DNA of 64,000 bases. Origin: Gimesia benthica (lineage in GTDB: Bacteria; Planctomycetota; Planctomycetia; Planctomycetales; Planctomycetaceae). The stretch's first letter is position 1, and every line of letters starts with the position of its first letter. Positions 51,871-61,135 of the stretch are shown here, piece after piece. The position numbers and the translations under genes are program-made. The stretch lies in contig NZ_CP043930.1 of the NCBI RefSeq assembly GCF_009720525.1, forward strand, positions 3,442,501-3,506,500, given 5' to 3'. The notes under the pieces were generated by a model. The model saw only the letters and a list, made by a program, of their open reading frames with translations, did no database searches and was not told the DNA's origin.

Positions 51871-51906
51871 GCCCGAATGCAATTCGGGCTGAGCGCAGCG
51901 AGCAGG
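51871..51906 (+). repeat. Dispersed palindromic repeat, copy 3 (right end only)
   Basis: GCCCGAAT-GCA-ATTCGGGC, an eight-base perfect hairpin (51871-51889), then GAGCGCAGCGAGCAGG. The distal TTCAGAACACAACA further resembles copy 2. The left-end motif of copies 1 and 2 is absent. Confidence 0.75.
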
Positions 51907-52163
51907 AAACTGACGGTGGGGCCTCACCTGTTCAGAACACAACAGCGTTGCTGGAATCAATCCGACTCGAATCCCACTTAACGACTCTCAGATTTACTCT
52001 GACAGTTTCCTGTTGCCTGCGGCAATCCCGGATTCCATCCGGGACCACCCGGGGCTCAAAGAAGTGGGCCACAATGCTACAAGTCCAGCATTTATCTACC
52101 TTTTACAAAATGACTTACGACCAGCCGCCCCTGTCTCAGACCCCCTGCAATCCGGGAAAAAAC

Positions 52164-52192
52164 TTGAATTCCGGCCTCGGTCGGGTTATCTT
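52164..52192 (+). promoter_or_regulatory. Candidate promoter of the DUF1553-DUF1501 operon
   Basis: TTGAAT (52164-52169), 17 bases, TATCTT (52187-52192), about 200 bases before the start codon. Confidence 0.5.
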
Positions 52193-52391
52193 AAAAGCTT
52201 GATTTTCTCTCCGAGAAACAACAACACATTCCCCTGATAACACATTCAGCCCGTCAGGCAGTGGTGTCTGACTACCGTCCCTCCGATATCGGCGGTTCTG
52301 ACGGACCGGCATTACTTTCAATCTTCTCATCAGGTCACTTTCCAGGTCGCCAACAGCCTTGGAAGTACCGCCTGTCAGGAATTGAACGCGT

Positions 52392-55001
<2,610 letters not shown>

Positions 55002-55003
55002 TC

Positions 55004-56428
55004 ATGAACGAGCACATGCAACAACTGTTGAATTATACCCGTCGTGAATTCTTTCAACGGGCCGGCATGGGTGTCGGAGGAGCGGCTTTAACCACACTGC
55101 TCGCCAATGACCTGCTGGGAAACATCCCCACTGCCGTAAATCCGATGGCAGCCCGCGAATCGCATTTTACGCCCAAAGCAAAGAATGTGATCTTCCTGCA
55201 CATGGTCGGTGCCCCTTCGCATCTCGATTTATACGACGCGAAACCGAAACTGCAGGAACTGGACGGCGAACTCGTTCCCGACAAACTCTGGGAAGGCCTG
55301 CGACTGGCGTTCATCCGCGAACAACCCAAACTGATGGGCAGCCCGTTTGCCTATCAGCGACAGGGAGAAGCAGGCATCCCCATCTCCGAGCTGATGCCCC
55401 ATCTCGGGTCGGTCTCGGATGAACTCTGCATGATCCACTCACTCAAGACCGATCATTTCAATCATGCCCCCGCACAACTCTTCTTCCAGACCGGCTTCTC
55501 CCGCTTTGGACGGCCTTCACTGGGTTCGTGGGTCAACTACGGTCTCGGTTCGGAAAACAGTAATCTCCCCGGCTTTGTCGTACTGATCACCGGCAATGTC
55601 GCCGGTGCCGGCAACAGCCTGTGGGGCAGCGGCTTTCTGCCCAGCATTTACCAGGGGGTCGAATTCCGCTCTCAGGGGGACCCGGTGCTGTTCCTCTCGA
55701 ATCCCAAAGGGATGACCGGTGAGGACCGCAAGCGGATCATCGACAGTGTGAACCATTTGAATAAAGTCCAGCTGGCGGATGTCGGCGATCCCGAAATCGC
55801 TACCCGCATCAACCAGTATGAAATGGCGTATCGCATGCAGACCGCGGTGCCTGAGCTGATGGATATTTCCAACGAACCCAAACACATCCACGAACAGTAC
55901 GGCACCCAGCCCGGCAAAGCGAGCTTCGCCAACAACTGTCTGCTGGCAAGACGACTGGTGGAACGAGGCGTGCGGTTCGTGCAGTTGTTCGACCAGGGCT
56001 GGGACCATCACGGTAACCTGGTCAACGGGCTCAAGAATAAATGTAAGCAGGTCGATCAACCGATCGCGGCTCTGATTAAAGACCTCAAGCAGCGAGGCCT
56101 TCTCGATGACACGCTGGTCGTCTGGGGCGCGGAGTTCGGCCGCACTCCCATGGTTCAGGGAGATCGCAAGTCACCCGGTCGCGACCATCACAAGGATGCC
56201 TATACCGTCTGGATGGCAGGCGGCGGCGTCAAACGCGGATTCGCTTACGGCAAGACCGATGACATCGGCTTCAACGTGGCCGAAAAACCGATGCACGTGA
56301 ATGATTTTCACGCAACCCTGCTGCATCTGCTGGGCATGGATCACGAACGGCTGACGTTCAAATTCCAGGGACTCGACATGCGGATCACCGGTGTAGCCGG
56401 CAACGTGGTTCCCGAAATCATCGCTTAG
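55004..56428 (+). CDS. DUF1501 protein, partner of the upstream DUF1553 protein
   Basis: A 474-residue protein starting at ATG 55004, two bases after the upstream stop; longer in-frame sequence lies within the previous gene. Twin-arginine leader [16 protein letters not shown]. Core: [81 protein letters not shown] and [21 protein letters not shown]. Differs from the 31.1-kb DUF1501 protein in length and in the middle, so the two are not recent duplicates. Function unknown; export and pairing suggest extracytoplasmic metabolism. Confidence 0.93.
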   Translation: MNEHMQQLLNYTRREFFQRAGMGVGGAALTTLLANDLLGNIPTAVNPMAARESHFTPKAKNVIFLHMVGAPSHLDLYDAKPKLQELDGELVPDKLWEGLRLAFIREQPKLMGSPFAYQRQGEAGIPISELMPHLGSVSDELCMIHSLKTDHFNHAPAQLFFQTGFSRFGRPSLGSWVNYGLGSENSNLPGFVVLITGNVAGAGNSLWGSGFLPSIYQGVEFRSQGDPVLFLSNPKGMTGEDRKRIIDSVNHLNKVQLADVGDPEIATRINQYEMAYRMQTAVPELMDISNEPKHIHEQYGTQPGKASFANNCLLARRLVERGVRFVQLFDQGWDHHGNLVNGLKNKCKQVDQPIAALIKDLKQRGLLDDTLVVWGAEFGRTPMVQGDRKSPGRDHHKDAYTVWMAGGGVKRGFAYGKTDDIGFNVAEKPMHVNDFHATLLHLLGMDHERLTFKFQGLDMRITGVAGNVVPEIIA

Positions 56429-56447
56429 GCACCTAGGCCTGAAGCGA
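56421..56447. terminator. Hairpin between convergent genes
   Basis: TCGCTTAGGC with GCCTgAAGCGA: ten pairs with one bulged G (56421-56447), overlapping the DUF1501 stop codon and ending three bases before the nrdR stop. No T-run on either strand, so a weak or factor-assisted terminator at most. Confidence 0.4.
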
Positions 56448-56449
56448 GC

Positions 56450-56904
56450 CTAATCGTCGGTTCGCAGCATGGGCTGGATTTCGGTCACGAAATCGTTGGC
56501 GTCGGTAAAGTTCCGATAGACTGAAGCAAAACGGACGAAAGCCACCTGGTCGACGTTCTTCAATTCCGTGGAGACCCGCTCGCCGATGAACCGCGAGGGG
56601 ACTTCGCGATCGAAGTTCTCATAGATTTCGGCTTCGATCTGGGCCACAATCGATTCGATCTGATCGGGACTGACCGGGCGTTTGTAGCAGGCCGTCTCAA
56701 TCCCCTTGACCATTTTCATCCGATCGAAGGGGACACGAGCCCCATCTTTCTTGACGACTTTGAGGGGGATTCTTCAATCTTTTCATAGGTCGTGAAGCGT
56801 TTGCCGCAGGCCAGACATTCACGCCTGCGGCGTACACTGAAAGGTTGACTCAAGCGCGAATCAATGACTTTCGTCTCACCATCACGACAAAAAGGGCACA
56901 TCAT
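56450..56904 (-). CDS. nrdR: Transcriptional repressor NrdR, interrupted by a frameshift
   Basis: Two overlapping frames together make one NrdR of about 151 residues, the normal family length. Frame one (56904-56716) has the zinc ribbon MCPFC...[12 protein letters not shown] and VRRRREC. Frame two (56719-56450) has the ATP-cone ([52 protein letters not shown]). Adding one base to the five-base run at 56763-56767 gives [20 protein letters not shown], the normal joining sequence. NrdR binds NrdR boxes and represses ribonucleotide reductase genes according to dATP/ATP. None of those genes is in the window. Two ATGs (56904, 56901) are possible starts. Confidence 0.92.
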
Positions 56905-57085
56905 GAGCGACGCGACTCCCAGCAGGAAACAGCAACAGCCCGTCTATTCAGCCATAAAAGCTCTACGGGTCTAGTTTAAAAAATAGCAGGATCGTAACTG
57001 ATTCACCAGTCAATTGTTCAGAAAACCCGAATTTTTAGCCGTTTATAAACCGTGTCCTGGGTGTGGTTTCGCAGCACAAAGCGAC

Positions 57086-57268
57086 TTATTCGATGGGACG
57101 ATCCAGAATTTCTTCGTGCGCCTGTGATTCATTCACATCGGCCCGCAGGTCATTGAGTGTCGCTTTCAGTTCCGCTTTGACGCCACTCACGACGTAAACC
57201 AGTACGACCAGAAACGCGAGCCCACTGGTCAAGAGCAAGGCAGTCCAGATACTCATCCACAGGTACAT
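57086..57268 (-). CDS. Small single-span membrane protein beside the symporter
   Basis: A 60-residue protein: one membrane span (SIWTALLLTSGLAFLVVLVYVV) and an acidic, helical cytoplasmic tail (KAELKATLNDLRADVNESQAHEEILDR). It follows the sodium/solute symporter gene by 18 bases in the same direction. Small accessory proteins next to SSS transporters are known in several bacteria, so an assembly or regulatory partner is plausible, though unproven. The start ATG 57268 has a GAGAGAAAC-type weak ribosome site, suggesting coupling. Confidence 0.65.
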   Translation of the reverse strand: MYLWMSIWTALLLTSGLAFLVVLVYVVSGVKAELKATLNDLRADVNESQAHEEILDRPIE

Positions 57269-57286
57269 AATCGTTTCTCTCTCAGT

Positions 57287-58840
57287 TTAAGCCGGATTGA
57301 CGGAGACATTCGGACTGGTTTCAGCATGTCGATCGGGAATCAACAGTGAAAATACGATGTATGCCACGCTCGAAAACACAAACGTCAGCAGCGTCAGGTG
57401 TGTGCCATTTAAGCTGGTCGCAAAAAGTTTGTTGATCAGAACCACGCAGGGCCCCATCGCCAACAATCCTGACAGACCTCCCAGAATCGCCGCCAGTGCG
57501 CCGGCCCGGCTGCCCCGTTTCCAGTACAAACCACCGACCACCGTGGGAATCGCCCCCGACAGATACACGGCTCCCGTGACGGCCAGATAACCCCAGAGAT
57601 CGCTGCTGACTTCGTACCAGAGCCCCCAGGTCAGAAGCATCGCCCCGATCACGAAGATCGAAATCCGTGTTGTCAGAATCCGGGAACGCTGGCTCATCGG
57701 CCCGGCGATGGGAGCAATAATATCCTGGGTAATCACGCCACTCCAGCAGAGCAGATAGCTGTCGTGGGTCGACATGAAGGCGGCAATCATGCCTGCTGTC
57801 ACCAGCCCTAATAAGCCGGTCGGCACCACTTTCGCCAGAAACAGAGGCATCGCAGACAGCGAGGTAATCGAGGCGTTGGTTTCCACGGCCTGATGAAATT
57901 CCTGGAACAGTTCCGGCTGGGAAGCGAAAAATGCAAACGTCCCGATCCCCCAGAACACAGGCAGGGCACGTCGTGCCAGAAAGGAGATGGAACTCAGCGA
58001 ATAGAGTTTCTGAGCGACTTCCGCACTCTGACAGGAGAGCGTACGGGCCGCGCTGGTTGGCCAGAGCAGAGCGGCCGAACCGATGACAATTGCCATCTGC
58101 ACGATCTGCAGCCAACCGATGGGATTCCCGTTCCCCGAGTTATTCTCAGGATGGAAGGGGTCATAATAACCGTTCTGCTCGGTAACAATCGCCGAGAGTC
58201 CGTCCCAGCCGATCGACCAGAAGACTACACCAGTCACAATTACCATGCCGGTCCCCAGGATCAGGAACTGGATCAGGTCGGTGATCACCACCGAAACCAT
58301 TCCCCCCAGCACCGTATAGAACAGCACCAGCAGCAACAGCCCCGTCATGATCAGTTTGAGGTACATCTCATCCTGCAGTCCGGAAACCGCGGTCAGAAAC
58401 TGCGAGCCCGCTTTAAGGAACAGCCCCATGTTCAAGACGCCCGAGACGACCATCACCGTCGCCCCGACCACCCGCACCGACTGCGAGTACCGTTGTTCGT
58501 AATATTCGGGGATCGTCATGATCGAGGATTGTCGGAGCCGATAGACAACAAAGCCGGTCAGACCTATCAACAACACCGCTCCCGCCTCCAGAAAAGCGAG
58601 ATACAGGGAGGCGTACTGCTGGGTAAAGCCGAGTTCGGCCATGTACATCACGGTTACGAGACCCAGTTCGGTCCCCGTCATCGTCGCCAGGGCCAGTCGA
58701 AGCCGTAATTTGCGGCCGGCAACCAGATAATCGGAGAGGTTTCCGACGTAACGATTGGCCCACAAACCAATTACGATTGATGAGAGCAGGTAACAGACGA
58801 CGATGGACCAGTCCAACAAGGTGAAATTTGTATCGTACAA
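57287..58840 (-). CDS. Sodium:solute symporter (SSS family)
   Basis: A 517-residue protein with about 13 membrane spans. LDWSIVVCYLLSSIVIGLWANRYV starts span 1; DYLVAGRKLRLRLALATMTGTELG and the signature-like TIPEYYEQRY match SSSF transporters. GGMVSVVITDLIQFLILGTG carries the sodium-site region, and the LVTAGMIAAFMSTHDSYLL segment is the conserved loop of spans 8-9. Substrates of the family include sugars, amino acids, nucleosides and urea; which applies here is not clear. Inner membrane. Followed by a small membrane protein gene. Confidence 0.9.
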   Translation of the reverse strand: MYDTNFTLLDWSIVVCYLLSSIVIGLWANRYVGNLSDYLVAGRKLRLRLALATMTGTELGLVTVMYMAELGFTQQYASLYLAFLEAGAVLLIGLTGFVVYRLRQSSIMTIPEYYEQRYSQSVRVVGATVMVVSGVLNMGLFLKAGSQFLTAVSGLQDEMYLKLIMTGLLLLVLFYTVLGGMVSVVITDLIQFLILGTGMVIVTGVVFWSIGWDGLSAIVTEQNGYYDPFHPENNSGNGNPIGWLQIVQMAIVIGSAALLWPTSAARTLSCQSAEVAQKLYSLSSISFLARRALPVFWGIGTFAFFASQPELFQEFHQAVETNASITSLSAMPLFLAKVVPTGLLGLVTAGMIAAFMSTHDSYLLCWSGVITQDIIAPIAGPMSQRSRILTTRISIFVIGAMLLTWGLWYEVSSDLWGYLAVTGAVYLSGAIPTVVGGLYWKRGSRAGALAAILGGLSGLLAMGPCVVLINKLFATSLNGTHLTLLTFVFSSVAYIVFSLLIPDRHAETSPNVSVNPA

Positions 58841-59115
58841 AGAAATGGTCTGGTCTCCCTCGATCCCGGTTTCAGGGCGAAATTTCAGAATTTCGCGAAA
58901 AACAGCTGAAAGGTTTCATTTAGCAGCGGTTGCAATCGTTGACATTTCCTTTTACCATATGTCGCTTCGCAAATCGTCGCGGGCAAATGTCCGTTTGACC
59001 AGCATGCTGCTAGAGCGCTTCTTGCGAATAAGACACCACTATGCCAGTTTTGACGGTCAATTTCCATAGTAAATGACCGTCTTCGAAATAACATCTATTC
59101 AGAGGGGATGACACC

Positions 59116-59319
59116 GTGTCACTCGACAAAAGTTTGAAGAGCAAAAGCTCGCTGACCCGTGCCCGCAACGTTTTGAAGCGTGCTGAACGTATTGAGAAAT
59201 TGAAGTTCGAAGACCGCTGGGCCGATGGCCAGGGCGCCTTGGGTCTGCCCAAAGTCCGCGTCGAGAAAATCTCGATCGGCAAAAAGAAGAAAAAGAAGAA
59301 AGACGACGACGAAGATTAA
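59116..59319 (+). CDS. Small basic protein of the PVC superphylum
   Basis: A 67-residue protein from GTG 59116 (AGAGGGG ribosome site). Sequence MSLDKSLKSKSSLTRARNVLKRAERIEKLK, then GLPKVRVEKISIGKKKKK and an acidic end DDDED. This matches the small basic protein (TIGR04137-type) conserved in Planctomycetes, Verrucomicrobia and Chlamydiae, described as a PVC signature protein that binds nucleic acids. No membrane span or cysteine. The last 15 residues switch sharply from seven Lys to an acidic tail. It lies between divergent/codirectional neighbours without an obvious operon. Confidence 0.88.
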   Translation: MSLDKSLKSKSSLTRARNVLKRAERIEKLKFEDRWADGQGALGLPKVRVEKISIGKKKKKKKDDDED

Positions 59320-59339
59320 TCGTCCGGTTCCATCTGGCA

Positions 59340-59374
59340 GGAGGAGAGTTCTCTCTTCAGGCAGACTCTCCTCC
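59340..59374 (+). terminator. Hairpin after the small basic protein gene
   Basis: Ten-pair perfect stem GGAGGAGAGT/ACTCTCCTCC (59340-59349, 59365-59374). No immediate T-run; CCCTTTTCT follows 11 bases on. Possible terminator or attenuator before the GH3 gene. Confidence 0.5.
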
Positions 59375-59422
59375 ACGTGGACCCTTTTCTGAGCGCAGAA
59401 CATTTCGTCCGGGGAGCAAGGA

Positions 59423-61111
59423 ATGCATGCCCTGTATGTGCTACGGGCTTTCGGGGGAACCTTCGTGCGACGACGCTATCGTCGTGCCGCTCATGAATTC
59501 CTCGCCTGCACCTCTGACTGTCGCTCGGTTCAACAGGCGACGCTGCAGCGCATTCTGCAGTTAAACGCTGCCAGCGATTTGAGCCGCCAGTACAACCTGG
59601 ACGGTTCCTGCACGATTGCAGAGTTTCAATCCCGCTTCCCGGTTTCCGAATACGAATTCTTTCGCCCCTACATTGAACGCGTCAAACAGGGGGAAACCGC
59701 TGCGCTGCTGGGGCCAGAGAATCGCCTGCTGATGTTTACGCTCAGCAGCGGCACCACCACCGATTCCAAGTTCATCCCGATCACCGCCCCGTTCCTCAAA
59801 GACTATCGCCAGGGCTGGCAGAACTGGGGCATTCTGACCTATGACGATTTCGCGCCGCTGAAGTATCAGAACATCGTGCAGCTCACCAGCAACTTTGACA
59901 AGTTCCGCACACCTGGTGGCACTCCCTGCGGCAATATCAGCGGCCTGGTCGCAGCGATGCAGAGTCCCGTCGTGCAGTCGATGTATACCGTCCCCGGAGA
60001 CGTGTCACGCATCGACGACCCGCAACTGAAATATTACACCGCCCTGCGACTCGCACTCGCCGACCGGCATGTGGGCATGCTTACCACCGCCAACCCCAGC
60101 ACCCTGCTCCACCTGGCCCAGTTTGCTGACCAGGAAAAAGAATCGCTGGTACGCGATATTGCCGAGGGACGCCTGACGGGTGCCGCTCAGATGGACCTGC
60201 AGATCCTGGGCAAACTCAAACGTCGGCTGCAGCGAAAGAACCGAGGCCGCGCGCGGGAACTGGAACAGATCATCGAACGCACCGGACACCTTTATCCCCG
60301 CGATTTTTGGCCCGGACTCTCCGTGCTCGCAGTCTGGACGGGGGGCAGCGCCGGTGCTTACCTGTCACAGCTTAAACCGTACTATGGCGATCTGCCGGTC
60401 CGCGATCATGGTCTCTCGGCCAGCGAAGGACGCATGACGATTCCGCTCGACTCAGGCACCTCGAGCGGCGTTCTGGACATCACGTCGCACTTCTTCGAGT
60501 TCGTCCCCGAAGCGGAAGACCCGTTGAAGACCTCGCACATCCTGACTGCGGATCAACTGGAAGAGGGGCAGAACTATTATATCCTGCTGACCACCCCCTC
60601 GGGTCTCTATCGTTACCATATCTGTGACGTCGTGCGTTGCACCGGCTTTTATCAGTCCACTCCCCTGCTCGCGTTCCTTCACAAAGGCGCACACATCTCG
60701 AACCTGACCGGTGAAAAGATCACCGAGTCACAGGTCGTCGACGCCGTCCGTAGCGCAACACAGCAACATGCGCTGGAACTGGGACAATTCGCGGTGATTC
60801 CACAATGGGGCGAGCCCCCCTGTTATCAGCTCTTATTCGAAGCATCACCGATGCTCACGGATGAAACGCTCACGCGACTGCTCGCCGACTTCGATCAACG
60901 TCTGCAGGAAACCAACTGTGAATACGCCGAGAAGCGTCAGTCCGGACGACTGGCACCGCCGGTCCCCTGCCCGCTCAAGCCAGGCACCTGGCAGCGTTTC
61001 GCGACTGAACGTCAGCAGAAACCGGGAGGCAGCTTCGAACAGTACAAGCATCCCTGCCTGATTCCCCAGCTCGATTACGCGAGTGAACTCATCGCCCGGT
61101 TCTCTCCCTGA
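59423..61111 (+). CDS. GH3 auxin-responsive-promoter-family protein
   Basis: A 562-residue member of the GH3 acyl-adenylate superfamily. Motifs in order: FTLSSGTTTDSKFIPIT near 110 (ATP P-loop of GH3), DLPVRDHGLSASEGRMTIPLD near 330, and YYILLTTPSGLYRYHICDVVRCTGFY near 390-415 (nucleotide-binding YRY...D). Plant GH3 enzymes join amino acids to hormones; bacterial members have unknown acids and acceptors. No signal peptide, so cytosolic. The N-terminus (YRRAAHEFLACTSDCRSVQQATLQRILQLN) is normal for bacterial versions. No biosynthetic neighbour hints at a substrate. Confidence 0.9.
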   Translation: MHALYVLRAFGGTFVRRRYRRAAHEFLACTSDCRSVQQATLQRILQLNAASDLSRQYNLDGSCTIAEFQSRFPVSEYEFFRPYIERVKQGETAALLGPENRLLMFTLSSGTTTDSKFIPITAPFLKDYRQGWQNWGILTYDDFAPLKYQNIVQLTSNFDKFRTPGGTPCGNISGLVAAMQSPVVQSMYTVPGDVSRIDDPQLKYYTALRLALADRHVGMLTTANPSTLLHLAQFADQEKESLVRDIAEGRLTGAAQMDLQILGKLKRRLQRKNRGRARELEQIIERTGHLYPRDFWPGLSVLAVWTGGSAGAYLSQLKPYYGDLPVRDHGLSASEGRMTIPLDSGTSSGVLDITSHFFEFVPEAEDPLKTSHILTADQLEEGQNYYILLTTPSGLYRYHICDVVRCTGFYQSTPLLAFLHKGAHISNLTGEKITESQVVDAVRSATQQHALELGQFAVIPQWGEPPCYQLLFEASPMLTDETLTRLLADFDQRLQETNCEYAEKRQSGRLAPPVPCPLKPGTWQRFATERQQKPGGSFEQYKHPCLIPQLDYASELIARFSP

Positions 61112-61135
61112 GGACTTCTGATCCGGACAGCTCGC

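Larger units (their letters stand above)
51822..52391. other. Intergenic region of about 570 bases
   Basis: No gene seen. It holds repeat copy 3 (51871-51906), a promoter (52164-52192) and a leader of about 190 bases before the DUF1553 gene. The leader contains small dyads, such as CCGATATCGG and GTCAG...CTGAC. Confidence 0.6.
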
